From Mannheimia sp. USDA-ARS-USMARC-1261 (lineage in GTDB: Bacteria; Pseudomonadota; Gammaproteobacteria; Enterobacterales; Pasteurellaceae): a stretch of DNA of 64,000 bases. Shown here piece after piece: positions 1-9,117 of the stretch. Under the pieces are notes generated by a model. The model saw only the letters and a list, made by a program, of their open reading frames with translations. It searched no databases and was not told where the DNA came from. How positions within the stretch are numbered: position 1 is the stretch's first letter; every line of letters starts with the position of its first letter. Location: assembly GCF_000521605.1 (NCBI RefSeq), contig NZ_CP006942.1, positions 558,001 through 622,000 on the forward strand, given 5' to 3'. The position numbers were made by a program, and so were the translations under genes.

Positions 1-708
1 TATTCTATTATTCCAAAATGGACATCGGCAATTTCTCGTCTTAGCCAATTAAAGCAAGAAATGGACGAATTGGAAAATGTAGTTAAGTCTGAGGCAGAAG
101 CAACAAATAAAATGCTTGAAACAGATAAGCTTTCCATTTACACCCCCGAAAATCAAGCTTTGTTCAATCAACTTTCTTTAGCCATTGATGCAGGAAAATG
201 GATTCGCTTAAAGGGAAAAAGTGGTTTAGGTAAATCTACACTATTGCGTGTGTTAAGTGGTATTTGGGATTATTATGATGGGCGGTATAAACGCCCAACT
301 AAATCCAGTTTACTTGTACCACAACGCAGCTACTTAAATGAAGGATCACTTGCTGATGTTTTGAGCTACCCAAATCATAATATTTATACTGATGAGAGAA
401 TGAATCAAGTACTTGAACAAGTAGGTCTTAGTAAATGGCAAAACCGTTTAAGGGAAAATCACGCTTGGCATAATGTATTTTCTGGAGGAGAGCAACAACG
501 TATCGCCTTTGCCCGTATTTTATTGAATAAACCGGAATTGATTTATTTAGATGAAGCAACTTCAAGCCTAGATGAACAATCTGCTTATTATTTGCTAGGA
601 TTATTAAAGCAAGCATTACCAAGCTCTTCAGTTATTTATATTACCCACCAGCAAGCTTTAGCACAGTTTGCTGATCAGGAAATTGATCTAACGGATTATA
701 AGGCGTAA
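1..708 (+). CDS. ABC exporter ATPase domain, YddA/SbmA-type (5' end outside window)
   Basis: The reading frame is already open at base 1, so the gene starts upstream and only the C-terminal part is present. Visible motifs are Walker A (GKSGLGKST), the ABC signature (FSGGEQQR), Walker B followed by the D-loop (LIYLDEATSSLD) and an H-loop (YITHQ). The arrangement and the tail of a membrane domain before it fit the YddA/ABCD family, in which one polypeptide carries a six-helix membrane domain and an ATPase and moves vitamin B12-like compounds or peptides. The substrate cannot be inferred. An ATG at 61 is internal to the domain and is unlikely to be the real start. It converges on ruvC with a shared terminator between them. 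Confidence 0.85.
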   Translation, partial: YSIIPKWTSAISRLSQLKQEMDELENVVKSEAEATNKMLETDKLSIYTPENQALFNQLSLAIDAGKWIRLKGKSGLGKSTLLRVLSGIWDYYDGRYKRPTKSSLLVPQRSYLNEGSLADVLSYPNHNIYTDERMNQVLEQVGLSKWQNRLRENHAWHNVFSGGEQQRIAFARILLNKPELIYLDEATSSLDEQSAYYLLGLLKQALPSSSVIYITHQQALAQFADQEIDLTDYKA

Positions 709-765
709 AGAGAAATTCCACAGAATAAAAATATCTGGGATTTTGTAAAAAATAGGGGAAAAATA

Positions 766-797
766 ACCGCTTGTAAAGTAGTTACAAGCAAGTTTTA
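766..797. terminator. Bidirectional terminator built on a USS
   Basis: A perfect 8-bp stem (GCTTGTAA, 769-776; TTACAAGC, 782-789) with a 5-base loop is followed by a T-rich run on the + strand and preceded by A-rich sequence. The 5' arm carries a full ACCGCTTGT uptake signal at 766-774. It lies between the convergent ABC transporter gene and ruvC. Confidence 0.7.
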
Positions 798-1376
798 CTA
801 TCCTTTCAACCTAAATCTCCCCCTGCTATAACGGGTTTTCATTAAAGCTAAAATCTGCTCTTTCTCATTACTTACGCTTTGTTGGCTCTGTTTTGCTACA
901 ACTAAAGAATGTTGAATAGAGTGAGCGTGAGTAATCGCAATAGCTAAAGCATCAGCGGCATCTGCTTGTGGTTTAGCTGAGAGTTGTAGCATTCGGGTTA
1001 CCATATCTTGTACCTGAATTTTATCCGCAGAACCAATACCAGTAACCGTTTGTTTTACTAATCTCGCAGCATATTCAAATACCGGTAAATCGTGATTGAC
1101 CGCAGCCACAATTGCTGTACCTCGTGCTTGCCCTAGTTTTAACGCAGAATCCGGGTTTTTTGCCATAAAGACTTGTTCAATAGCAAACATATCGGGCTGG
1201 AATTGAGTGATAATTTCGCTCACGCCAGCGTAAATGCGTTTAAGACGAGTTGGTAAATCTTCCACTGTTGTGCGAATTGCACCACTTCCAAGATATTCTA
1301 AATGCCGCCCGTTTTGGCGGATGACCCCATAACCAGTTACCCGAGAGCCAGGGTCAATTCCTAAAATAATAGCCAT
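798..1376 (-). CDS. ruvC: Crossover junction endodeoxyribonuclease RuvC
   Basis: RuvC resolves Holliday junctions by paired nicks, normally together with the RuvAB branch-migration motor. The 192-residue product begins with the family's [10 protein letters not shown] segment (first catalytic Asp), has the EQVF motif carrying the catalytic Glu near residue 68, and the DAADALAIA block with the C-terminal catalytic acids near residue 140. The length is slightly above the usual 170-190 because of a basic C-terminal tail. No ruvA or ruvB follows: the next gene is convergent. It lies downstream of yebC, but a lipoprotein gene flanked by two terminators separates them, so it is probably transcribed on its own. 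Confidence 0.95.
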   Translation of the reverse strand: MAIILGIDPGSRVTGYGVIRQNGRHLEYLGSGAIRTTVEDLPTRLKRIYAGVSEIITQFQPDMFAIEQVFMAKNPDSALKLGQARGTAIVAAVNHDLPVFEYAARLVKQTVTGIGSADKIQVQDMVTRMLQLSAKPQADAADALAIAITHAHSIQHSLVVAKQSQQSVSNEKEQILALMKTRYSRGRFRLKG

Positions 1377-1392
1377 TTCTGTTATAAATAAA

Positions 1393-1422
1393 ATAAGCGA
1401 GAAGGTATATCTTCTCGCTTAT
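1393..1422 (-). terminator. Terminator of the lipoprotein gene
   Basis: A perfect 12-bp stem (ATAAGCGAGAAG with its complement) has a 6-base loop, and on the minus strand it is followed by a T/A-rich run. It sits between the lipoprotein stop and the ruvC start. Confidence 0.75.
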
Positions 1423-1440
1423 AGTTTAATTAATCAATGC

Positions 1441-1974
1441 TTATTTATTTAATTTTTTCGTTAATTTTTTATCTACATCGCAAAGTTTCGCTAAGATATC
1501 GTCAGAATCTTTACCTTTTTTCGTCAGCATACCGGTAGTTTCTTTGGTTGCATTGGCAAGAGAGAAGTTGCTATCTACGTTCCAAATGTATTCATCAGAA
1601 ACGAATGAGGTAAAATCTTTGTTTTCAGCATTACGTGTTAAAGTTGGGATTTTTTGCGATTTTCTGCCGTCTTTTAATACTAAGTTTACCGCTTTTGCTT
1701 CATCGCCTTGGAAAGCGTAAGTTGCCGTTACTCTTTTACCGCTTAAACAACGATAAACGATTGATTTTGAGCTGTCAGTCGCTTTTTCCACTTTAACAGC
1801 TGCCGCTCCGCGAGCTGCATTGCCTGCAATTTCATTTACTTGTTGAGCTGCTTGGTCAGCTACTTTTGCTACAGGATCTACAGTTGGTTGAGGAGCCGGT
1901 TGGTTATTTGCATTAGAACAAGCGGCTAATACTAAAGTTGCGGCTAGAGCGGGAACGAATTTGACTAATTTCAT
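1441..1974 (-). CDS. Lipoprotein with MliC-like C-terminal domain
   Basis: The first 19 residues form a lipoprotein signal peptide ending in the lipobox LAAC, so Cys19 should be lipidated. A Pro/Ala-rich linker follows. The C-terminal part (from about residue 75) has the pattern YRC-x4-VTATY, a lysine-rich strand region and a late partner cysteine (LCDVDKK). This resembles the MliC/PliC fold of C-type lysozyme inhibitors, although the match was made by eye and is moderate. The gene has its own terminator downstream, and another upstream isolates it from yebC, so it is likely monocistronic. It interrupts the common yebC-ruvC neighbourhood. An alternative is an unrelated envelope lipoprotein. 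Confidence 0.6.
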   Translation of the reverse strand: MKLVKFVPALAATLVLAACSNANNQPAPQPTVDPVAKVADQAAQQVNEIAGNAARGAAAVKVEKATDSSKSIVYRCLSGKRVTATYAFQGDEAKAVNLVLKDGRKSQKIPTLTRNAENKDFTSFVSDEYIWNVDSNFSLANATKETTGMLTKKGKDSDDILAKLCDVDKKLTKKLNK

Positions 1975-2060
1975 AGTTTTCTCCTTAAGTAATTTTCATA
2001 GAATTTAGAAGCAATCGCCTCTATTCATTTAGAGAGGTGCTATGTGAAAAAAGTTCATAA

Positions 2061-2094
2061 AAAAATGAGGATAACTCAAATTATCCCCATTTTT
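2061..2094. terminator. Terminator downstream of yebC
   Basis: A 14-bp stem (AAAAATGAGGATAA against TTATCCCCATTTTT) has one mismatch and a 6-base loop. A and T runs on both sides mean it can work in both directions. It separates yebC from the lipoprotein gene. Confidence 0.7.
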
Positions 2095-2117
2095 ACGCTT
2101 TTTAATAGGCTGTTTAA

Positions 2118-2858
2118 TTAAAGCAACGCCGCTACTTCATCACTGATTTCACCATTGTGATACACGTTTTGTACATCATCACAATCTTCAAGGCGATTAA
2201 TTAAATCAAGTAATTTTGGTGCAGTTTCTGCATCAAGTTCAACGGTGGTTGATGGAATCATTGTTACTTCTGCACTTTCAATTTTAAAGCCTGCTACTTC
2301 AATGCCATCACGTACATCACCTAAATCTTCCCAAGAGGTATAGATTTCAAATGAACCGTCTTCTTGTACTTGGATATCATCTGCACCGGCTTCAATCGCA
2401 GCTTCGGTTAAAGCATCTTCATCGCCAGACGCAATTAAAATTAAACCTTTTTTGCTGAATAAATAGCCTACAGAACCTTCTGTACCTAAGTTGCCACCAC
2501 ATTTTGTAAAGCTCGGGCGAACTTGTGAGATGGTGCGGTTTGCATTATCACTTAAACATTCTACCATTACGGCTGTGCCACCCGGACCGTAGCCTTCGTA
2601 GATTTTGGTTTCCATATTGGTGTCATCGCCACCACCCACACCACGCTCAATCGCACGGTTGATAGTATCACGGGTCATATTGCTGGATAATGCTTTATCG
2701 ACTGCTGAACGCAAACGAGGGTTTGCACTTACATCGCCGCCACCTAATTTGGCTGCGGTTACTAACTCACGAATTAATTTGGTGAAAATTTTACCGCGTT
2801 GAGCATCTTGAGCTGCCTTGCGGTGTTTAATATTTGCCCACTTACTATGACCTGCCAT
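2118..2858 (-). CDS. yebC: YebC/TACO1-family protein
   Basis: The 246-residue product opens with the hallmark [18 protein letters not shown] and keeps the family's [18 protein letters not shown] and [13 protein letters not shown] blocks, so the full three-domain protein is present. YebC proteins bind DNA, and recent work links some members to ribosome function at proline-rich stretches; the role in this organism is inferred from the family. It starts 10 bases after the nudB stop, so a DMT transporter-nudB-yebC transcript is likely, ending at the hairpin at 2061-2094. Confidence 0.95.
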   Translation of the reverse strand: MAGHSKWANIKHRKAAQDAQRGKIFTKLIRELVTAAKLGGGDVSANPRLRSAVDKALSSNMTRDTINRAIERGVGGGDDTNMETKIYEGYGPGGTAVMVECLSDNANRTISQVRPSFTKCGGNLGTEGSVGYLFSKKGLILIASGDEDALTEAAIEAGADDIQVQEDGSFEIYTSWEDLGDVRDGIEVAGFKIESAEVTMIPSTTVELDAETAPKLLDLINRLEDCDDVQNVYHNGEISDEVAALL

Positions 2859-2868
2859 TTTGTTGTCC

Positions 2869-3312
2869 TTATTTTAATGTTGTTAAATATTGTTTTATCG
2901 CCTGTGCGTTGTTCGGGGATTTTGTCATTTCGACGGCTTCCTCAACCGAAACCCAACGATAGGCTAGATGTTCGCTTAAAATTGGCTCTTGTTCGCTTTC
3001 AAGCGGCAATAAAAACCAATGTTCGACACAATGTGTGATATTAGGTGCGTATTTATACCGAAAATGCGGAAAAATTTCAAATTCTATCTGCTTTTTACAA
3101 TCAACAAGCGGTTGTTTTTCGGCATAAATTTGCAAACCGGTTTCCTCGAATACTTCACGGTATGCCGCCTCAAACGGTTGTTCGCCAACGTTAATCGAGC
3201 CTGTTACCGACTGCCAAAAATCAGGATCATCTTTGCGTTGTAGCATTAGTACCCGATTTGTGTTTTTAGCATAAATTATCACGAGAACACTATTAGGGTT
3301 TTTGTAGTTCAT
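2869..3312 (-). CDS. nudB: Dihydroneopterin triphosphate pyrophosphatase (Nudix)
   Basis: NudB removes pyrophosphate from dihydroneopterin triphosphate, an early step in folate synthesis. The protein is about 147 residues and carries a complete Nudix box (GSINVGEQ...REVFEETGL, residues about 40-62). A TTG one codon upstream is also possible, but ATG at 3312 is preferred. That ATG shares one base with the TGA of the upstream transporter gene, so the two are translationally coupled. Its N-terminus ([13 protein letters not shown]) matches the NudB subgroup better than other Nudix enzymes. Confidence 0.88.
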   Translation of the reverse strand: MNYKNPNSVLVIIYAKNTNRVLMLQRKDDPDFWQSVTGSINVGEQPFEAAYREVFEETGLQIYAEKQPLVDCKKQIEFEIFPHFRYKYAPNITHCVEHWFLLPLESEQEPILSEHLAYRWVSVEEAVEMTKSPNNAQAIKQYLTTLK

Positions 3313-4187
3313 CAATTTATTACCACCAAAATTGCTGCAATGACCACCAAAATCAGTCCGATAAAGTCTTGAATTTTAAGGCGTTCTTTAAAGACAAAAT
3401 AGGAAATACCTAAGATAAAGAAGATCTCTACCTGCCCGAGGGTTTTCACAAAGGCAACGTGATTTAAACTCATCGCATTAAACCAACTGAAAGAGCCGAG
3501 AAATGAAAACAGGCTGGTGAGAATCCCTAATTTTGGGAAACGGAAAAATTTCCGTAGCGTGTCGGGTTGGAAAATGGCGAGATAAGCGACCAATAACACT
3601 GCCTCAAAGCTGATCACCGAAAACAGTACCCAAGCGGCTGAAATCAAAAAATGGCTGTTCAGTTGCAGGCTTGCCTCTCGCACCCAAAGTGATGTGAGGG
3701 CAAAGCATAAACCGCTGGCGATGCCGAGGAACAGTGTTTTCCACGAAAGTTGGCGTAAGTTGCCACTGCCGGTCATTAAGAAAATCGCCACGCCCCCTAA
3801 AACCACACCCAGCCAGCCAAGTGTGCTGATCGTTACGCCAAAAAATAGTACCCCAAGCAACGCCGCCCATACCGCTTCACTTTTGGCTAAGCCCACCCCA
3901 ATCGCATAATTTTTGAGATGAAAAAGCTGTACCATTAATGAGGTCGCCCAAATTTGAGCCAAGCCTGCACCCACCACATACACAAAAAAGATCGGTGGAA
4001 AATTCGGTAAAGTCAGTGATTCATCGTGCCAATACAAAAACGCCAAATAGCCACTTGCTAATGGCACGGCATAGAAAAAACGGGCAAGCGTTACCCCCAG
4101 CACCGGCACATCTCGGCTGAGCTGTTTTTGAAAGGCGTTGCGACCAGCTTGAGCCACCGCGGCAAGTAGAGTAAACCAAATCCACAT
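3312..4187 (-). CDS. EamA-family drug/metabolite transporter
   Basis: The 291-residue hydrophobic protein has about ten predicted membrane segments in two similar halves, as expected of the EamA/DMT superfamily. It starts with WFTLLAAVAQAGRNAFQKQL and ends in a long hydrophobic helix (FIGLILVVIAAILVVIN). The DMT family moves metabolites or exports amino acids; nothing here fixes the substrate. It is the first gene of a likely operon with nudB, with which it overlaps by one base. It is divergent from yecE across about 110 bases that include a USS-like GCAAGCGGTC. Confidence 0.8.
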   Translation of the reverse strand: MWIWFTLLAAVAQAGRNAFQKQLSRDVPVLGVTLARFFYAVPLASGYLAFLYWHDESLTLPNFPPIFFVYVVGAGLAQIWATSLMVQLFHLKNYAIGVGLAKSEAVWAALLGVLFFGVTISTLGWLGVVLGGVAIFLMTGSGNLRQLSWKTLFLGIASGLCFALTSLWVREASLQLNSHFLISAAWVLFSVISFEAVLLVAYLAIFQPDTLRKFFRFPKLGILTSLFSFLGSFSWFNAMSLNHVAFVKTLGQVEIFFILGISYFVFKERLKIQDFIGLILVVIAAILVVIN

Positions 4188-4296
4188 AGTGATCCCTCAC
4201 AACAAAAGATAATAAATCTTACTCTTTTATTAACAGTTTGCAAGCGGTCTAAAAATCACTAAAATTTGCAAAAAAAATTAAAATGATAGGAATACA

Positions 4297-5133
4297 ATGT
4301 TTCCACAGATTTTCATCGGCACCGGCGGCTATGCCGACACCGACTTAATCGGCACGCTCTACCCTTACGGCACCAAGAAAGAGGATTTTTTAGCGGTATA
4401 TAGCCAACATTACGACACCCTTGAAATTAACAGCACTTTCCACGCCCCGATTGGCTTAAAAGCCTTTGAAGGAATGGTAGAAAAAGCCGCAGACAGGCTA
4501 CATTTTTCGGTAAAGCTACATCAAGATTTCAGCCATAACCGCACGGCAACTCAAGGGCAAGCAGAGGCTTTTCTAAATGCTCTCACGCCACTGAGTGAGC
4601 AAGGCTTGTTAGCAAATTTATTTGTGCAATTCCCCACTCAATTTGAACGCACACCGCTTAACCGCCGTTACCTTGCCGAATTATGCCAATGGTTTGGCGA
4701 TTATCCGCTTGCCATTGAGTTCCGCCATCCAAGTTGGCATATTCCTGCGGTGTTTGACACCTTTGCCAAAAGTCCGAATTTGATTTGGTGCAATGTGGAT
4801 TATCCGCAAAATATCGGTTTGCCGGCATTTCACTTTTTCGCTAATCAACGTACCGCCTATTTGCGATTACACGGCAGAAACCCAAATTGGTGGAAAGGGC
4901 AAAGTGCCGCCGAACGCCACGATTACCGCTATTCAGACGAAGAGTTGACAGGCTTGGCAGAGTTGCTTGTGCAAAAGAAAGCAGAATTTGACAAACTCTA
5001 CCTCTATTTTGAAAACACCACCAAAAGCCACGCCTTTTATAATATCCAAACGCTAAAAGGCTTTTTGTCGGAGAAAGGATTTCAGATAAAGTCTGTACCG
5101 GAACATTTATTAGGGCAGCAGAGTTTGTTTTAG
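4297..5133 (+). CDS. yecE: DUF72 (YecE) family protein
   Basis: The 278-residue protein starts FIGTGGYADTDLIGTLYP and contains the family blocks LEINSTFH, FSVKLHQDFSH, LAIEFRHPSWH and YLRLHGRN, as in DUF72 TIM-barrel proteins such as E. coli YecE. The biochemical role of the family is not established. The gene is complete, single and divergent from the EamA transporter. It converges on aspS with two hairpins between them. Confidence 0.85.
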   Translation: MFPQIFIGTGGYADTDLIGTLYPYGTKKEDFLAVYSQHYDTLEINSTFHAPIGLKAFEGMVEKAADRLHFSVKLHQDFSHNRTATQGQAEAFLNALTPLSEQGLLANLFVQFPTQFERTPLNRRYLAELCQWFGDYPLAIEFRHPSWHIPAVFDTFAKSPNLIWCNVDYPQNIGLPAFHFFANQRTAYLRLHGRNPNWWKGQSAAERHDYRYSDEELTGLAELLVQKKAEFDKLYLYFENTTKSHAFYNIQTLKGFLSEKGFQIKSVPEHLLGQQSLF

Positions 5134-5136
5134 GCA

Positions 5137-5160
5137 TAAAAAAGAGCAGCAGAGCTGCTC
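5137..5160 (-). terminator. Terminator of aspS
   Basis: The stem GAGCAGC/GCTGCTC (5144-5150, 5154-5160) has a 3-base loop, and on the minus strand it is followed by a run of six T. It lies downstream of aspS and may also slow + strand transcripts from yecE. Confidence 0.75.
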
Positions 5161-5172
5161 AATTATGCGTAA

Positions 5173-5193
5173 CCCGGCACACCTTGTGCCGGG
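5173..5193. repeat. GC-rich hairpin between yecE and aspS
   Basis: A perfect 9-bp inverted repeat (CCCGGCACA, loop CCT, TGTGCCGGG) with no T run on either side. It is either a second terminator element or an mRNA 3'-end stabiliser. Confidence 0.6.
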
Positions 5194-5213
5194 AGCTAAA
5201 AGCTATTTGCAAA

Positions 5214-6989
5214 TTATTCAGCTTTTTCGACCGCTTTCACCGCAATCGCTAACTCATCCAACGCTTTCGGATTCGCAAAGCTTGGAGCTTCGGTCATCAA
5301 ACACGCTGCAGCGGTGGTTTTCGGGAAGGCGATAACATCACGGATATTATCGGTGCCGGTAATCAGCATTGTTAAACGGTCTAAACCGAATGCTAAGCCC
5401 GCGTGTGGTGGTGTGCCGAATTTTAACGCATCTAATAAGAAACCGAATTTTTCTTGTTGTTCGTCTTCATTAATGCCTAAAATGCTGAACACGGTTTGTT
5501 GCATATGTTGGCTGAAAATACGCACCGATCCACCGCCTACTTCGTAGCCGTTGATCACCATATCGTAAGCGTTTGCCACCGCATTTTCCGGATCTTTCAC
5601 TAACTCTTCAGGTGATAAATCTTTCGGTGAAGTGAATGGGTGGTGCATTGCAGAAAGATTGCCTTCATCATCACGCTCGAACATTGGGAAGTCAACGACC
5701 CAAAGCGGTTTCCACGCTGTGGTGTCGGTTAAGCCTAAATCATTACCCACTTTCAAACGTAATGCACCGATAGCGTTGGTTGCCACGTTCCAGTTATCTG
5801 CACCAAAGAAAATAATATCTCCATTTTGTACATTTAAACGAACATAGAGTGCTTTTAACACCTCTTCATTTAAGAATTTCGCCACAGGGCTTTGAATACC
5901 GTCTAAGCCGGCGTTCACATCATTGATTTTCGCCCACGCTAAGCCTTTTGCACCGTAAATGCCAACGAATTGAGTGTATTCGTCAATGTTTTTGCGGGTT
6001 AAGGCTGCACCGTTTGGCACACGCAATGCGACCACTCGCCCTTTCGGATCGTTTGCCGGACCGCTGAAAACTTTGAAATCCACCTCTTTTAGAATATCGG
6101 CAACATCGACCATTTCAAGCGGGTTACGTAAATCTGGCTTGTCTGAGCCGAAACGTTGCATCGCTTCCTGCCATGTCATCATTGGGAATTTGCCTAAATC
6201 CACACCTAAGGTCGCTTTCCATAAGCCGTGAATCATCTCTTCCATTAATGCACGTACTTCTTCCGCTGTCAGGAATGAGGTTTCCACATCGATTTGGGTA
6301 AATTCAGGCTGGCGGTCTGCACGCAAATCTTCGTCACGGAAACATTTTACGATTTGATAATAACGGTCAAAGCCCGACATCATTAAAAGCTGTTTGAAAA
6401 GCTGTGGCGATTGCGGCAGAGCATAGAATTTGCCTTTATGCACACGGCTTGGTACTAAGTAATCTCTCGCACCTTCAGGGGTAGCTTTGGTTAGCATTGG
6501 AGTTTCGATATCTAAGAAACCATGTTCATCCATAAAGCGGCGAACAAAGCTAGTGATTTTGGCACGGGTTTTCAGTTTTTCTGCCATTTCCGGACGGCGT
6601 AAATCTAAGTAGCGATATTTTAAACGCTGTTCTTCCGAGTTATTTTGGTTGAAGTCGAGCGGCATAACTTCAGCGTTGTTATACACCACTAAGTTTTTCA
6701 CTAACACTTCAATTTCGCCGGTTGCCATCTCTTTATTGATTTGCGATTCATCACGCGCAATCACTTCACCTTGAATCTGTACGCAGGCTTCTGAACGCAG
6801 GGCAGAGGCTTGTTTGAAAATTGCTTCGTCTTTTTCATCAAAAAACACTTGCACAATACCTTCGCGATCACGAATTTGCATAAAAATAAAACGACCAAGA
6901 TTACGAACACGATGAACCCAGCCGCTTAAGGTAACAACTTGTCCAACGTGCGAGCGGTTTAGTTGACCGCAGTAGTGAGAACGCATCAT
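5214..6989 (-). CDS. aspS: Aspartyl-tRNA synthetase
   Basis: AspRS attaches aspartate to tRNA-Asp. The N-terminal OB-fold anticodon-binding domain begins [16 protein letters not shown], followed by the class II catalytic core with motif 2 ([16 protein letters not shown]) and motif 3 ([15 protein letters not shown]), plus the bacterial GAD insertion. I place the start at the ATG at 6989: AAAGGA lies 8 bases upstream, and known AspRS proteins begin at this MR-x-YCG segment. The frame extends 33 codons further upstream without homology. The length is about 591 residues, normal for bacterial AspRS. Confidence 0.97.
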   Translation of the reverse strand: MMRSHYCGQLNRSHVGQVVTLSGWVHRVRNLGRFIFMQIRDREGIVQVFFDEKDEAIFKQASALRSEACVQIQGEVIARDESQINKEMATGEIEVLVKNLVVYNNAEVMPLDFNQNNSEEQRLKYRYLDLRRPEMAEKLKTRAKITSFVRRFMDEHGFLDIETPMLTKATPEGARDYLVPSRVHKGKFYALPQSPQLFKQLLMMSGFDRYYQIVKCFRDEDLRADRQPEFTQIDVETSFLTAEEVRALMEEMIHGLWKATLGVDLGKFPMMTWQEAMQRFGSDKPDLRNPLEMVDVADILKEVDFKVFSGPANDPKGRVVALRVPNGAALTRKNIDEYTQFVGIYGAKGLAWAKINDVNAGLDGIQSPVAKFLNEEVLKALYVRLNVQNGDIIFFGADNWNVATNAIGALRLKVGNDLGLTDTTAWKPLWVVDFPMFERDDEGNLSAMHHPFTSPKDLSPEELVKDPENAVANAYDMVINGYEVGGGSVRIFSQHMQQTVFSILGINEDEQQEKFGFLLDALKFGTPPHAGLAFGLDRLTMLITGTDNIRDVIAFPKTTAAACLMTEAPSFANPKALDELAIAVKAVEKAE

Positions 6990-7087
6990 ATAAATTATCC
7001 TTTTGAATTTTGAAAATGATTGCCCGAATATCGGGGAAAGCTTGAAGATTATAGCGGAAATTGGCTTGAAAGGGAGAAATAAAAGCA

Positions 7088-7147
7088 AACAAGCGGTGAT
7101 TTTTACTCAATTTTTTGCAAAATGTTAGTTAAAAACGACCGCTTGTT
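7088..7147 (-). terminator. Inverted USS pair downstream of the metallo-hydrolase gene
   Basis: ACAAGCGGT (7089-7097) and ACCGCTTGT (7138-7146) face each other, and the pairing extends into T/A runs. It lies just past the stop of the minus-strand MBL gene and upstream of aspS. Confidence 0.65.
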
Positions 7148-7163
7148 ATGGTTAGATGTGATA

Positions 7164-8015
7164 TTAGTATTTTAATACTTCGCTTTCATTTGGTACATAA
7201 ACGCGTTTTTCAAAATCCGCCCCTTTGATGAATGCTTTCATATCTGATTTACTCGTTGTTGCGTGATTAACGCTATCCATATGTACTGTAATAATTGATG
7301 AGTTTGGCATTATTTTTGCCATTTTTGCTACGTCAGCCGTTCCCATAATGATACTATCAGAAGAATTACCTAATTCTGCGTGCCCGGTATTCATCACAAT
7401 AACCTCAGGTTTATATTGATTTAATGCCATTTCTACCTGCTCATTCCAAATAGTATCGCCCACAATATAAAGGGTTTTCTCATTTTCAGATTTGAATACT
7501 ACGCCCATTGCATTACCTAATAATTCAGCTAAAGCCGGGTTGGAATACATAGCATCTGTGCCGTGCTGACCCCCTGTTTTAGATAATTTTACTTGTTTAA
7601 ATTCCGTATTTTTACCGACTACTCGCACATCTTTAAATCCTTGAGCACGAATAATCTTAGCATCATTTGCATCCTGTACAAAAATCGGTAAATTTTTATC
7701 AATTAATTTTTGTGCAACTTCGTCCCAGTGATCATCGTGAGTATGCGTTACAATAACCGCATCTATACCTTTTAGAATATTTTCTACAGGTTCAGCCAGA
7801 TCAATCATAGGATTACGTTGTTCACTATTTTTAGTGCCGGCAAAACCGGCATATTTACCTTTTTCAGCTAAGTAAGGATCAACTAAAAAAGTTGCATTGC
7901 CATAAGTTATTTTTGCCGTAGCATTACGAATATGTTGATAACTGATTTCAGCATTTGCTGTACTGATAAGCATTGAGCTTAATGTGAGAGAAGCAAGAGT
8001 AGCTTTTAATTTCAT
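7164..8015 (-). CDS. Periplasmic MBL-fold metallo-hydrolase
   Basis: The 283-residue product has a cleavable signal peptide (about 22 residues, ending TANA). The metal-binding motif HTHDDHWD lies near residue 92, with later conserved Asp/His positions (GDTIW, and HMDSVNHA near the C-terminus). This fits the UlaG/YtnP-like 'L-ascorbate lactonase-type' branch of the metallo-beta-lactamase fold, but exported. The substrate is unknown. It is divergently transcribed from a GlxA-type regulator 142 bases away, and that pairing suggests the regulator may control it (inference). Confidence 0.75.
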   Translation of the reverse strand: MKLKATLASLTLSSMLISTANAEISYQHIRNATAKITYGNATFLVDPYLAEKGKYAGFAGTKNSEQRNPMIDLAEPVENILKGIDAVIVTHTHDDHWDEVAQKLIDKNLPIFVQDANDAKIIRAQGFKDVRVVGKNTEFKQVKLSKTGGQHGTDAMYSNPALAELLGNAMGVVFKSENEKTLYIVGDTIWNEQVEMALNQYKPEVIVMNTGHAELGNSSDSIIMGTADVAKMAKIMPNSSIITVHMDSVNHATTSKSDMKAFIKGADFEKRVYVPNESEVLKY

Positions 8016-8157
8016 AATATTTCCTTTACGTGAGATTTCATTAAAAATGACTGCTTGTTGATGAGGGTTATTATCGGCAAAAATAGCAGTAAGAAATATT
8101 GACTTTTAGAGCAGTAATCGAAAGAATTGGGTCAATTTTATTTGTTAGGAAAAAATA

Positions 8158-9117
8158 ATGAATTTGCCTAAAGTTGCTTTTGTACTTTACCCAAATTTCA
8201 ATCCTATCGTTCTCGTACCTCCGCAAATGATTTTTATGGCGGAGATAGATGGATTGCCACTTTTTGAATGCAAAACGGTTTCAGAAGAACAACTGCAAGC
8301 GGTCGGAAATGGTGGGAAAATTACGATTTCTGCCGATGAGGATTTAAATTACTTAGATGAAGCAGATCTCATTGTTATTGCAGGGTGGGCAGATCTTAAT
8401 ACGCCACCTAGTTCACTATTTAGTGAGGCTTTACAACGAAACTATCAGCGTGGTGCAACAATTATAGGTCTATGTTATGGTACTTATGCGTTAGCTTATA
8501 GTGGTTTATTAAACGGCAGAACGGCTGCAACACATTGGTTTGCTGAAGCTGATTTCAGTCAGCGTTTTCCACAGATAAAACTAGATTTAAATGCTCTTTA
8601 TGTTGAACAAGATAGGTTAATTACTTCTGCTGGAGCAATGGCTGGTTTAGATTGTTGCTTAGCTATTGTACGAAAATTTCACGGTGTGAAAGTTAGTAAT
8701 CGTTTAGCAAGAATGTTGGTTTCTGCTCCTCATAGAGATGGGGGACAGGCACAGTTTATTGAACAGCCGATTGCAACACGAACCAATAACCAAACTATCA
8801 ATCAATTATTGGATTTTCTAAGAGAAAATTTAAATAATGCACATACTATTGATGAACTTGCTGAACGCTTAGCAATGAGTCGTAGTACCTTTACTCGCCA
8901 TTTTCGTAAAGCGACAGGTATGGCAGTAGGCGAATGGTTAATAGAAACTCGTTTGCAACGGGGAAGAGAATTATTGGAGAGCAGTGATTTGAGTATAGAG
9001 CAAATTGCAGCAGAAATAGGCTTTCAAACGGCTACTTCTTTCCGCCAACATTTTAAAACTAAACATTTTGTTAGCCCAAGTCAATGGAGGCGGAATTTCG
9101 GTAGTTTAACCCTCTAA
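8158..9117 (+). CDS. GlxA-family transcriptional regulator (DJ-1/PfpI + AraC)
   Basis: The 319-residue protein has two domains. Residues about 5-190 are DJ-1/PfpI-like, with the nucleophile-elbow segment IIGLCYGTYAL. Residues about 215-315 are an AraC-type double helix-turn-helix (LAERLAMSRSTFTRHFRKATG and IAAEIGFQTATSFRQHF). GlxA-type regulators are usually activators that sense small metabolites through the first domain. The RBS AGGA precedes the ATG. It is divergent from the exported metallo-hydrolase, and its last 12 bases overlap the end of the convergent lysO gene. Confidence 0.85.
   Translation: MNLPKVAFVLYPNFNPIVLVPPQMIFMAEIDGLPLFECKTVSEEQLQAVGNGGKITISADEDLNYLDEADLIVIAGWADLNTPPSSLFSEALQRNYQRGATIIGLCYGTYALAYSGLLNGRTAATHWFAEADFSQRFPQIKLDLNALYVEQDRLITSAGAMAGLDCCLAIVRKFHGVKVSNRLARMLVSAPHRDGGQAQFIEQPIATRTNNQTINQLLDFLRENLNNAHTIDELAERLAMSRSTFTRHFRKATGMAVGEWLIETRLQRGRELLESSDLSIEQIAAEIGFQTATSFRQHFKTKHFVSPSQWRRNFGSLTL

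Noticed and set aside
6901-7110. Alternative N-terminal extension and overlapping frame at the aspS start
   Set aside because: AspRS homology and the AAAGGA Shine-Dalgarno place the start at 6989; the upstream part has no conserved residues.
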